From positions 20,789-84,788 of the forward strand of contig JABLUY010000171.1 of assembly GCA_013306675.1 (NCBI GenBank): a stretch of 64,000 nucleotides of DNA, read 5' to 3'. The notes beneath the pieces were generated by a model. The model was not told the origin of the DNA. It saw nothing but the letters and a program-made list of their open reading frames with translations, and did not search any database. The stretch comes from Thraustochytrium sp. TN22. Lineage: Eukaryota > Sar > Bigyra > Thraustochytrida > Thraustochytriidae. Positions 1 to 9,477 of this stretch are shown piece after piece (the first letter of the stretch is position 1; each line of letters begins with the position of its first letter). The position numbers were made by a program, and so were the translations under genes.

Positions 1-158
1 AAGTGACCAACACTTTACGCTTCCATACAAACCCAGTAGTTGAAAGTTCCAAAAATGATTAGAATCATGATAGCAACAGGTCAGTCGAGCGCAAGCAGGA
101 GAGCCGATTTACTAGGGATAATATGGCTATCCTGATTAAACTCCGTCTAGGGCGATGG

Positions 159-181
159 GATTGGGATATTATATCCCAATC
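159..181. repeat. Perfect 11+1+11 palindrome, element-element joint
   Basis: GATTGGGATAT, one T, then ATATCCCAATC: the two arms are exact reverse complements. It lies where the right end of one unit meets the left end of the next. I read it as two terminal inverted repeats placed back to back. Confidence 0.85.
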
Positions 182-2515
182 ACACCTCTATGCTTACTCG
201 TATCCGCCTACCACGCGGGGGTCCCTCGGTGACGCCCGGCACAGGGGGCACTAAAGCGTATTAAGAGGGTACTTTACTCCCGATTTGCTCCAAAAAAGTG
301 GCCTAGAGTCTGGCGAAGTTAGTTCCGCATTCGATCAAAAACGCAGCGATGGGGCCGAGCTTGAAGAGGCCCACTCGAAGCGACCCAAGGCTCCTGCCCC
401 CTATTCATTTTGGCCGAAGGCGTGGTGGTTAGGATGAGATGAGCTCGGCAGTTCGCCCAGAGCGGCTTTGGGGGGAGCTCGCGCGCGACTTCGTCGCGGA
501 GCGCGCTGGAGCCGCAGGCGCTGCGGCGCGCGGCTGCAGGCGGCCCTGGCGGGTGCCTTGTGCCTGCTCTCAGCTCGCACGCCCCTGCCGCAGCGCTTGG
601 ACGTGGAGTCGGGCCCGCACTGCGACATCATGGCATCGGCGAGGCCTAACCACCGCGTGGAGGACGACAGCGACAGCGACAGCGACAGCGAGTTCGTGCC
701 CCTGGACAAGCGGGACACAGGGGACGAAGACGAAGAAGGAGAGGAGCTTGGCGACGAGGATGCTCGTGCTGAGGCCGCTGCGCAGCAAGACTTCGAAGAC
801 ATACTTGCGTTGGTCGACGAACCGACGCGTGGTGCGAGTGCATGTTCGAGGTCGGCCTCATTCAGCACAAGACCGTTCCGGGGCTCGCAGTCTCGCCGGA
901 TGGAGTCGCTCGCGTCCGGCTTCCAGGCGCGGAGTGCGACGCATCGTCAGTACTATGCAGCGTCGAGATCAAGACGCGCGTCGCGCCTGGAGGCGCGGTA
1001 GACGCACGTATCGTGAGCACCCAGATGAACACGTGGGGGACGAGACTTGGTGGAAGGCCATACCTGCCGAGCACCGCGCGCAAGTCTTGCACCAAGCTGT
1101 GGTCCTCCAAATCGATCACGTGCTCTACGTTGCTGCCAGCACGAGTTCGTGTTTGTACGCCTGCCTCGTTGAAGTGCCTCCGGACGCCCGGCTCGCCATG
1201 GAGCGCGCTCTGAAACCGTGGGCGGACAAGCTCACGACATGGGCGCACCAGAGCATCGACAGCGGGTGCGCCGCCCAAGCCACCTGCCATCTTCGGCGAG
1301 GAGGAGGGGGCGGTGCTGAGCTCGCACTTCCGGCTGTGGCGCGCCATGCGCAAGCTTGTCGCTCTGAAGGGGCCCATGCGGCCCGTGCATGTCATCAAGT
1401 GCTTACCGCAGGAGCTATACAACGTCGCAAAGGGCGGCGTCGACGGAAGCACACAGTACGTGGAGCAGATCACCAACACGCAGTGCATGAATCTGAGCTG
1501 CGACCAGAACATCGCGTTGCGCACGTACAAGCAGCTCGTTGTCAACGCCATCGTGGTCTACCGCTACTTACAGGCTGCGAGGAAGAGCAACCTCGAAGAC
1601 AGCGACGGGCTAAAGGCCCTCCGCGACAAGGTGAACCGCTCTGAAGCGCTCAGCACTGTCTCGTTCCGCCTCACTGTCGACATGGTCCGTCACGTCTACA
1701 GGAGCAGGCAGCTCGATACGGCGCAGGTGGAGTTCAACATGCAGCCAAGCATGCCCAAGCCCACTGGGCTCACCAGGGAAGCGGCGAGGGACCTCGTGAC
1801 CGCCGGTAAGCGCAAGCGAACCCCCGAGTTGCAGAAGTTCTTCAACCACGGCCAAGCCCGCGACATCCGCCTCGATGCCGCACTGCAACATGACTCAGAG
1901 GCAGCGGGAAAGGCATCCTTCAACGCCAACAACAAGAGGATTCCCGCCAAGCGGCTCTGCGTCATCTGCGGCAAGCAAACGCACCGTCGTTGCACCATCT
2001 GCGGTGTGCCTCTGCACGTGTTCATGAGAAAGAATGAACGCACAACCTGCTTTTCCAAGTGGCACACGCGCGTGCGCGTCGAGCCTCACGAAGGCTTCAA
2101 GAAGCGCAAGACAAACGTCAACGGAACACCTTCGCCCATTTGCCTCGATCATGTCGATTCGAGCAGCGCCAGTGCCTCGTCCGGTACCCCTACAGCGCAG
2201 AGCAGGAACGACCACGTAGCCCAAGCCAGCTACACCGACACCCCATCAAGCCATAGTTCAAGATCCTCTCGCAGCAGCCTCAGCACGAGTCCATCGTGCC
2301 CTTGATGCAGCCCAAGTTGGCCTCAGCATCCGCACAGGCCAGTCGGAAGTGACCAACACTTTACGCTTCCATACAAACCCAGTAGTTGAAAGTTCCAAAA
2401 ATGATTAGAATCATGATAGCAACAGGTCAGTCGAGCGCAAGCAGGAGAGCCGATTTACTAGGGATAATATGGCTATCCTGATTAAACTCCGTCTAGGGCG
2501 ATGGGATTGGGATAT
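171..2515 (+). mobile_element. Complete element copy 1 with 11-bp terminal inverted repeats
   Basis: If the palindromes are taken as joined ends, one element runs from ATATCCCAATC (171-181) to GATTGGGATAT (2505-2515), 2,345 bp, with a single T between neighbours. The inverted repeat is perfect for 11 bp and then decays. Inside is one broken coding region (630-2305) followed by about 210 bp of noncoding sequence. The coding region resembles a piggyBac-type transposase in its C-terminal part, but the TTAA target expected for piggyBac is not seen at the joints. Element limits are inferred from symmetry, not from a known family. Confidence 0.6.
630..2305 (+). pseudogene. Frame-broken YqaJ-like nuclease / piggyBac C-terminal hybrid, copy 1
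   Basis: Coding sense switches frame three times. An acidic SDSDSD-rich N-terminus begins at ATG 630 in frame 3. The nuclease core (frame 2 from about 842) has SPDG (Asp codon 899) and VEIK (Glu 965, Lys 971). Frame 1 takes over near a G5 run at 1035-1039 and carries IPAEHRAQVLHQ, the glutamine motif typical of YqaJ/lambda-exonuclease-like PD-(D/E)XK enzymes. Frame 2 resumes near 1270 with PPKPPAIFGEEEG, then YNVAKGGVD (around 1420-1444) and LVVNAIVVYRY, which resemble the C-terminal third of piggyBac transposases. It ends with a piggyBac-like zinc motif CVICG-x6-CTICG (1958-2005) and CFSKWH (2048-2065). I see no first and second DDE aspartates. The frame changes are too tight for ordinary introns, so indels are likelier. 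Family calls are motif-based. Confidence 0.6.
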
Positions 2516-2527
2516 TATATCCCAATC
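2505..2527. repeat. Perfect 11+1+11 palindrome, second element joint
   Basis: Identical to the palindrome at 159-181, exactly 2,346 bp further on. In the third copy only the left arm survives (4851-4861), which supports a terminus at this point. Confidence 0.85.
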
Positions 2528-4861
2528 ACACCTCTATGCTTACTCGTATCCGCCTACCACGCGGGGGTCCCTCGGTGACGCCCGGCACAGGGGGCACTAA
2601 AGCGTATTAAGAGGGTACTTTACTCCCGATTTGCTCCAAAAAAGTGGCCTAGAGTCTGGCGAAGTTAGTTCCGCATTCGATCAAAAACGCAGCGATGGGG
2701 CCGAGCTTGAAGAGGCCCACTCGAAGCGACCCAAGGCTCCTGCCCCCTATTCATTTTGGCCGAAGGCGTGGTGGTTAGGATGAGATGAGCTCGGCAGTTC
2801 GCCCAGAGCGGCTTTGGGGGGAGCTCGCGCGCGACTTCGTCGCGGAGCGCGCTGGAGCCGCAGGCGCTGCGGCGCGCGGCTGCAGGCGGCCCTGGCGGGT
2901 GCCTTGTGCCTGCTCTCAGCTCGCACGCCCCTGCCGCAGCGCTTGGACGTGGAGTCGGGCCCGCACTGCGACATCATGGCATCGGCGAGGCCTAACCACC
3001 GCGTGGAGGACGACAGCGACAGCGACAGCGACAGCGAGTTCGTGCCCCTGGACAAGCGGGACACAGGGGACGAAGACGAAGAAGGAGAGGAGCTTGGCGA
3101 CGAGGATGCTCGTGCTGAGGCCGCTGCGCAGCAAGACTTCGAAGACATACTTGCGTTGGTCGACGAACCGACGCGTGGTGCGAGTGCATGTTCGAGGTCG
3201 GCCTCATTCAGCACAAGACCGTTCCGGGGCTCGCAGTCTCGCCGGATGGAGTCGCTCGCGTCCGGCTTCCAGGCGCGGAGTGCGACGCATCGTCAGTACT
3301 ATGCAGCGTCGAGATCAAGACGCGCGTCGCGCCTGGAGGCGCGGTAGACGCACGTATCGTGAGCACCCAGATGAACACGTGGGGGACGAGACTTGGTGGA
3401 AGGCCATACCTGCCGAGCACCGCGCGCAAGTCTTGCACCAAGCTGTGGTCCTCCAAATCGATCACGTGCTCTACGTTGCTGCCAGCACGAGTTCGTGTTT
3501 GTACGCCTGCCTCGTTGAAGTGCCTCCGGACGCCCGGCTCGCCATGGAGCGCGCTCTGAAACCGTGGGCGGACAAGCTCACGACATGGGCGCACCAGAGC
3601 ATCGACAGCGGGTGCGCCGCCCAAGCCACCTGCCATCTTCGGCGAGGAGGAGGGGGCGGTGCTGAGCTCGCACTTCCGGCTGTGGCGCGCCATGCGCAAG
3701 CTTGTCGCTCTGAAGGGGCCCATGCGGCCCGTGCATGTCATCAAGTGCTTACCGCAGGAGCTATACAACGTCGCAAAGGGCGGCGTCGACGGAAGCACAC
3801 AGTACGTGGAGCAGATCACCAACACGCAGTGCATGAATCTGAGCTGCGACCAGAACATCGCGTTGCGCACGTACAAGCAGCTCGTTGTCAACGCCATCGT
3901 GGTCTACCGCTACTTACAGGCTGCGAGGAAGAGCAACCTCGAAGACAGCGACGGGCTAAAGGCCCTCCGCGACAAGGTGAACCGCTCTGAAGCGCTCAGC
4001 ACTGTCTCGTTCCGCCTCACTGTCGACATGGTCCGTCACGTCTACAGGAGCAGGCAGCTCGATACGGCGCAGGTGGAGTTCAACATGCAGCCAAGCATGC
4101 CCAAGCCCACTGGGCTCACCAGGGAAGCGGCGAGGGACCTCGTGACCGCCGGTAAGCGCAAGCGAACCCCCGAGTTGCAGAAGTTCTTCAACCACGCCCA
4201 AGCCCGCGACATCCGCCTCGATGCCGCACTGCAACATGACTCAGAGGCAGCGGGAAAGGCATCCTTCAACGCCAACAACAAGAGGATTCCCGCCAAGCGG
4301 CTCTGCGTCATCTGCGGCAAGCAAACGCACCGTCGTTGCACCATCTGCGGTGTGCCTCTGCACGTGTTCATGAGAAAGAATGAACGCACAACCTGCTTTT
4401 CCAAGTGGCACACGCGCGTGCGCGTCGAGCCTCACGAAGGCTTCAAGAAGCGCAAGACAAACGTCAACGGAACACCTTCGCCCATTTGCCTCGATCATGT
4501 CGATTCGAGCAGCGCCAGTGCCTCGTCCGGTACCCCTACAGCGCAGAGCAGGAACGACCACGTAGCCCAAGCCAGCTACACCGACACCCCATCAAGCCAT
4601 AGTTCAAGATCCTCTCGCAGCAGCCTCAGCACGAGTCCATCGTGCCCTTGATGCAGCCCAAGTTGGCCTCAGCATCCGCACAGGCCAGTCGGAAGTGACC
4701 AACACTTTACGCTTCCATACAAACCCAGTAGTTGAAAGTTCCAAAAATGATTAGAATCATGATAGCAACAGGTCAGTCGAGCGCAAGCAGGAGAGCCGAT
4801 TTACTAGGGATAATATGGCTATCCTGATTAAACTCCGTCTAGGGCGATGGGATTGGGATAT
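2517..4861 (+). mobile_element. Complete element copy 2, bordering unique sequence
   Basis: This copy matches the first over its full 2,345 bp with one visible substitution (C at 4197, turning a Gly codon into Ala). It starts with ATATCCCAATC at 2517 and ends with GATTGGGATAT at 4851-4861, where unique AT-richer DNA begins. It is the only element end in the window that abuts non-element DNA, so it defines the right terminus. No target-site duplication can be checked because the left flank lies outside the window. Confidence 0.6.
2976..4651 (+). pseudogene. Frame-broken YqaJ-like nuclease / piggyBac C-terminal hybrid, copy 2
   Basis: Duplicate of the 630-2305 region with the same three frame changes, so the lesions precede the duplication or the consensus carries the same errors. 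The only coding difference is Gly to Ala in the segment before the zinc motif (base 4197). The nuclease motifs SPDG and VEIK, the GGVD segment and the two CxxC pairs are all retained. Since no copy here has an open frame, mobility would need a helper enzyme from elsewhere or programmed frame changes. Confidence 0.6.
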
Positions 4862-5810
4862 AAGGGGGTGCTATATACAAGAATTAGGTTTGTGATTGTC
4901 GGTCCATTTTAAATGTCAAGGGCCTCTCCGGGCCCTTTTTTTTGCAGACTTCAATCAAATCTATCGTGTCCGCACCTTCAAAATTTTTCTCACCTCAGGT
5001 ATTCTGCACTCTGCCTTGGCGATGGCTTGCCCATCGGCAAGTTCCGGGTCTCGCGCGCGAAATTGCTGAAGCAAGGTTTTCTCCATTACGAAACCCGGTC
5101 CAAATCGGAGTTCTTACCCTACAGGGCCGTGCAGCGCGAGGAATTCACGTGCTGAGATCACAGTCAGAAGAGATGTGGCGCCGCCGCTCGAGCAGCAGCG
5201 CCGTGCAACAAAGCAACTGGCTCTGCACCACGCGCAGTCACTGCCCGCCGCGGGGCATTCCCAGTCAATTTCCCGTAGAGCTTCTGTGGTCTGCACAATC
5301 GACCACCCTTGCCGCTTGTCATGAGTCAAGTTGGCAGCCTCGTCCTCGCCTCGCAGCGCACGCAAGACACGTTCAACGACGGCCTGTTGACTCGACGCTG
5401 CGCCTCCAGGCGCTGCGAGTCTGCTCTGCTCACGAGGAGGACAAGGAGCTCGCTCGTGCGAGCGAGTCGGAGTCGGAGCGCAAGCCTCAAGGCGCGGCGC
5501 CGCGCAGGCCCCTGCGCTGCTCGCCGGCGGGCGCCTGGGAAGTCGAAGTCTTCGACTGGGAAAAGCGACCCATGCGGCGCCCTATCCGTAACGGCGCTCA
5601 ACGGGCGCGGTGGCCCAGAGCGACTCGGACGCAGACTCGGACTCGGACTCGGACTCGGGGCCGGGCCCGGACTCCGAGGCCGGCGGCGCGCAGAGCGGCA
5701 ACTCCGACTGCGACCCGGACGGCGCCTCGACCGCGCGGCGCGCGAGGCAGGACCCCGCGAGCAGGTCCGCAGCGGCGGCCAGGCCGCGGCACACGGGCCG
5801 GCGCGGCGAG
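4862..5810. other. Unique flank between the element array and the first host gene
   Basis: The first 250 bp are clearly AT-richer than the rest of the window; from about 5380 the sequence becomes GC-rich again. An open stretch in the frame of the next gene runs back to 5610 and encodes a Ser-Asp-rich segment, but it has no ATG before 5811. I recognise no gene. A hairpin with a T run lies at 4918-4943. Confidence 0.6.
4918..4943 (+). terminator. Terminator-like hairpin followed by T8
   Basis: AAGGGCC (4918-4924) pairs with GGCCCTT (4931-4937) around a 6-nt loop and runs into eight T residues (4936-4943). The shape is that of an intrinsic or Pol III-type terminator. It sits 57 bp past the element end, with no small RNA gene recognisable before it, so a function is only possible. 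Confidence 0.3.
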
Positions 5811-8783
5811 ATGCTGCAGGCGCTGGCGGGTTCTGGAAAGGCGGCGGCGGCCGCCGCGACGCAGGGCGGCGAGCAGGAACCGCTGCCGGACGTGCCCGTG
5901 GAGCACCTGGACTATGGGTACATTAACAAGTGCGAGGATGCCGAGGAGCTGCGCAAGATCCTGCTCGTGCTGCAGTCCGGCAAGGAGGGCAGGTGGTATG
6001 ACCTGGAGCGCGCCTGCGAAGAGCGCATGATCGCATGCATGCCGGCGGCCGAACGCAAGCTCTACCTGGCGCAGCACAGGGAGCCGACAGAGGAAGAGCG
6101 CCAGCAGGCGGCCACGGACCTCGAGGCCTTCGTGGCGAGCATCGGCCAGCGCGACGCGGCGCTGCGCGGCGCCGACCAGCCTGCCGCGGCCATCAAGGCC
6201 ACCAAGGCCGCCAAGACTACCGCCGCCGGCCCTGTTGTGCCAGCGGAGGAGGCCATCTTCGGCGCCGCGGACCTCGAAGAGGAGAAGCAGCAGCAGCAGC
6301 AGGCGCCAAAGCAGGCTGCACTGCCTCGCGCCGCCGCTCCACCGCCTGTGCGCGGTTCGCTTGGCCACCAGCAGCAGCAAAAGCAGCAGCTGGCACCGGG
6401 CGATTCATCGGAGAGCGGCGCAAACAAGTCAAAGGAGCGCATCTCCGGCTACGACTTTCGTGCTTGGGACAAGTACGATGTGGACAAGGAGCTGGAGCGC
6501 ATTGACGAGGAGGAGAAGCTGGCCAAACAGGAGCGCGCGCGATCCATCGCGGAGAAGCAAGCCGCTATTGAGGAGCGGCAGCGCCGCGCCGAGCGCCACC
6601 GCAAGGACCTGGGCATCCCGGAAGACCTGGACGCCATGCCAGCGGAGCAGCGGCTCTTCTTTGCCGAGCGCGAGCGCGAGAAGGGCAACGAGTGCTTCCG
6701 CGCGGACGAGTTTGAGGACGCACTGCGCTACTACTCGCGTAGCCTGCTGCTGGCTCCCGAGAGCCATAGCGACCCGCGACCCTACGCGAACCGCGCCATG
6801 GCCTACCTCAAGCTGGAGCGCTGGGCCGAGGCGGAGCGCGACTGCGACGCGGCACTGGATGCCGACCCGGACTTCACCAAGGCCCTTATTCGCCGCGGCA
6901 TGGCGCGGCACCGCCGTGGCAAGTACCTTGACGCCATCGACGACTTTGAGGAGGCGCTGCGCCACGAGCCGCAGAACGCCAAGCTCAACGGCCTGCTCGC
7001 CATGTCGCGCAAGATGTACGACAAGGTGGGCGGTATCGGCTCCGACCGCCCCGGCGCACCTCCGCGCAGGACCGGCGAAAAGGAGACCTTCAAGAAGCTC
7101 ATGATCATGGAGGACTCCGACTCTGACTCCGATGAGGAGGACCAGGAGAACGACGACGAGGCCGATGTAAAGGAGGCAAAGCATGAGCAGCAGCCGCAGC
7201 CGCAGCCGCAGCCGGACGTCAAGGACGAGGAGTACGTTATGGTGGAGGCGAGCCCCGAGCCCAAGTCCAGCGAGCCAGACTCCGAGGACGAAGACTGGGT
7301 CACGGCCAAGCGCCAGGGCGCAGAGCTCTTCAAGCAGGGTGCCTTTGCGGACGCCCTGCAATGCTTCAGCAAGGCCGTTCGTATTCTGCGCGCGGCCCCG
7401 CGTAGTGAGGACCCACAGGACCTTTGCAACTGTCTCGGCAACGTTGCGGTTTGCCACAAGGAGCTCGCCCAGTGGAACGATGTGGTTTGCGTTTGCGACG
7501 AAGTGCTCGCTCTGCAGTCGTCGAACCTCAAGGCCCTCTTCCGCCGCGGTGTCGCGCTTGAGGAACTCGGCCGTCTCGAGGATGCCCTCAACGACATGTG
7601 CCAGGTGCTTCGTCTCGACCCGGAGCGCGCCGAGGCTGGCGACCGCATCTCAGTACTCATGGGCAAGCTTAACGCGCGTGGCAGTGACAATGAGGCACCT
7701 CAGGCCAAGCGCGAGGCCGCAAAGTCGGAGCCAAAGGCAAAGTCGGAGGCCCAGCCTGAACAGGCTCCTCAAGCCCAGTCTGAACAGGCTCCTCAAGCCC
7801 AGCCTGAACAGGCTCCTCAAGCCCAGCCTGAACAGGCTCCTCAAGCCCAGCCTGAACAGGCTCCCGTGCCTGCGCCCGCGCCTGCTCCTGCTCCTGCTGC
7901 GTCTCCTGCGCCTCCTGCGCCTCATGCAGAACAGGAGTCGCCGCAGGACTTCGTGGAGCGTATCAAGGCCGAGGGCAACGCATACTTCAAGGAAGGAAAC
8001 CTGGACGGCGCACTGGTCAAGTACATGGAATGCCTGGGTATGGACGCCAAGAATGTCTCCGTGCTGTCCAACATGGCCATGGTGCACCTTCAGCGCGGGG
8101 ACTATGATGGCGCGCGAGACGCGGCGACGCGTGGGCTGGAGGCGGCCGTGAACAGCGGCGATGGTGATGCGATCGTGGCCAAGCTGCACTTTCGCCGCGC
8201 TCTAGCGCGCAAGGCTGTCCAGGACCTGAGCGGCGCCGAAGAGGACCTGAACGCGATCCTGTCCAAGGAGCCGCGCAATGCGCGCGCGCAGGCGGAGCTG
8301 AGCCAGGTGCAAAAGATGCAGCGCATGGCAGTGGAGAAGAAACGCATCGAGGAACGCCGTGCAAAGCAAGCGGAGGCAGAGGAGCTCGCCAAGCGTGCGC
8401 ATGCCCGAGCGGCAGCCAAGTCTGCCGGCAAGCGTTCGCCGGCCTTTGCGGTGCCCACGTCGAGTTACGAGTTCCAGCGCGTGTGGCGCTCCCTCGCGGC
8501 CGACCAGCGCGGTGCCTACCTGGCATCCATCCCGCCGCCAAGTTTTGCCAAGATTTTCCGCGTCGAGCTTGAGGACGAGACGCTGATGGACATGGTCGAG
8601 GCGATTCGCGCGGACCTGCTGCCGTCGGACCGCGACGTGGCGGCGAGCATTCTGCGTGCGCTGCCTACCATCCCGCGATTTGGCACCACGGTCAAGTTCC
8701 TCTCTGCGCACCAGCGAGAGCGCGTCCGTTCCTTGCTCGACGACCTTGGTGACGCCGATCTCGTGGCGCAGTACTTTGAGTGA
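5811..8783 (+). CDS. SPAG1-like TPR co-chaperone with RPAP3_C domain (dynein arm assembly)
   Basis: The 990-aa product has a SPAG1-type N-terminal motif (VEHLDYGYINKC with EELRKILLVLQSGKEG, residues about 30-65). A conserved linker follows (YDFRAWDKYDVDKELERI), then three TPR clusters at roughly 283-405, 495-610 and 713-830, and a C-terminal RPAP3_C (monad-binding) domain at about 883-990. In animals SPAG1 and related proteins act with HSP90/HSP70 and R2TP-like complexes in cytoplasmic pre-assembly of axonemal dynein arms, so this gene points to a flagellated stage. The linker between clusters two and three holds a PEQAPQAQ repeat. The longest ORF opens at 5610 on GTG; 5811 is the first ATG and keeps the whole conserved part. 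RPAP3 itself is the alternative, but the N-terminal motif favours SPAG1. Confidence 0.85.
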   Translation: MLQALAGSGKAAAAAATQGGEQEPLPDVPVEHLDYGYINKCEDAEELRKILLVLQSGKEGRWYDLERACEERMIACMPAAERKLYLAQHREPTEEERQQAATDLEAFVASIGQRDAALRGADQPAAAIKATKAAKTTAAGPVVPAEEAIFGAADLEEEKQQQQQAPKQAALPRAAAPPPVRGSLGHQQQQKQQLAPGDSSESGANKSKERISGYDFRAWDKYDVDKELERIDEEEKLAKQERARSIAEKQAAIEERQRRAERHRKDLGIPEDLDAMPAEQRLFFAEREREKGNECFRADEFEDALRYYSRSLLLAPESHSDPRPYANRAMAYLKLERWAEAERDCDAALDADPDFTKALIRRGMARHRRGKYLDAIDDFEEALRHEPQNAKLNGLLAMSRKMYDKVGGIGSDRPGAPPRRTGEKETFKKLMIMEDSDSDSDEEDQENDDEADVKEAKHEQQPQPQPQPDVKDEEYVMVEASPEPKSSEPDSEDEDWVTAKRQGAELFKQGAFADALQCFSKAVRILRAAPRSEDPQDLCNCLGNVAVCHKELAQWNDVVCVCDEVLALQSSNLKALFRRGVALEELGRLEDALNDMCQVLRLDPERAEAGDRISVLMGKLNARGSDNEAPQAKREAAKSEPKAKSEAQPEQAPQAQSEQAPQAQPEQAPQAQPEQAPQAQPEQAPVPAPAPAPAPAASPAPPAPHAEQESPQDFVERIKAEGNAYFKEGNLDGALVKYMECLGMDAKNVSVLSNMAMVHLQRGDYDGARDAATRGLEAAVNSGDGDAIVAKLHFRRALARKAVQDLSGAEEDLNAILSKEPRNARAQAELSQVQKMQRMAVEKKRIEERRAKQAEAEELAKRAHARAAAKSAGKRSPAFAVPTSSYEFQRVWRSLAADQRGAYLASIPPPSFAKIFRVELEDETLMDMVEAIRADLLPSDRDVAASILRALPTIPRFGTTVKFLSAHQRERVRSLLDDLGDADLVAQYFE
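7750..7865 (+). repeat. 24-bp coding repeat (PEQAPQAQ x5)
   Basis: Five near-identical 24-bp units encode a Pro-Gln-Ala linker between the second and third TPR clusters. One unit differs (agtctgaa for agcctgaa). The low divergence suggests replication slippage and likely length variation among strains. Confidence 0.85.
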
Positions 8784-9477
8784 ATAATTTCCATGCTGGA
8801 CCTCAAGACATTTCCACTGGCCACACTGCGCAGTCCGCAGTCCTTGACTTGGACACCAAGAACTGACTGTGACAGCGACTGGCAGACGGCAACAAGCATC
8901 CCATCAGCCAGCCTGATTATAACAAGCAAGCAAGCTCCAGGATGCACACCGACTCATCGACCCGCCACTCCAGCTACTTGCTCCAGCTGACAGAGCTCGC
9001 CAGTCGCGCAGACACGACAAAGCAGCTAGCTGCGCTGACTCATCTCATTCCTCGGCGCCGGCGAGTCAGCGTTTGCTAGCTTTCTTCTTGGTCGGCGTCG
9101 GGCCTTGCCTTGCCTTGTGCCTTGCCTTGTGCCTTGCCTGTGTGCCTTGCCTGTGCCTTGCCTGTTCACATTGACGCGCTCTCGCGCAAGGCAAGGTCCA
9201 CGGACCCCTGGGTCCAAGCCCGCCAGACCAGCCAGGCCAGCGCGAGGGCAGGATGGGAGCGTTGAAGCGGCGTTGCGCCAACCGCAGTATTGTGAGCAGC
9301 ATCCTCCCCCACGAAACGTCAGGGGGCGCCCCAAAAGTCGCAGGAGACCCCCCCGGATCGCTGGCTGGCCACGAGGCGAGGTCCACGAACCAGGCGGTCG
9401 CGGAGCGCGGGCGCGGGCGCGGCATTGCGCGAAGGGAGGGCGAGGCCGGCGGCAGGCGGCAGGAGCAGGCCGGCAAG
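8784..9477. other. Intergenic region and 5' leader of importin-5
   Basis: No gene recognised. A GCCTTG-based simple repeat occupies 9101-9166. The importin frame is open back to an ATG at 9253, but the extra 75 codons encode a basic, low-complexity sequence with no family counterpart, so I treat them as leader. Confidence 0.6.

Larger units (their letters stand above)
1..4861. repeat. Head-to-tail array of a 2,346-bp mobile-element unit (2.07 copies)
   Basis: The sequence starting at 1 recurs at 2347 and again at 4693, giving a period of 2,346 bp. Copies one and two appear identical except for one base (G at 1851, C at 4197) as far as I could compare them. The third copy stops after 4861, exactly at the centre of a palindrome that occurs intact at 159-181 and 2505-2527. 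The array fills the window from its first base, so its left limit is not visible. Such near-identity means either a very recent amplification or an assembly duplication; sequence alone cannot tell. Confidence 0.95.

Noticed and set aside
439-1644. Frame-1 ORF of 401 codons in the element as an intact gene
   Set aside because: Only its middle part (about 1033-1265) reads like protein of the nuclease family; the rest is out-of-frame Arg/Ala-rich translation of segments that make sense in other frames.
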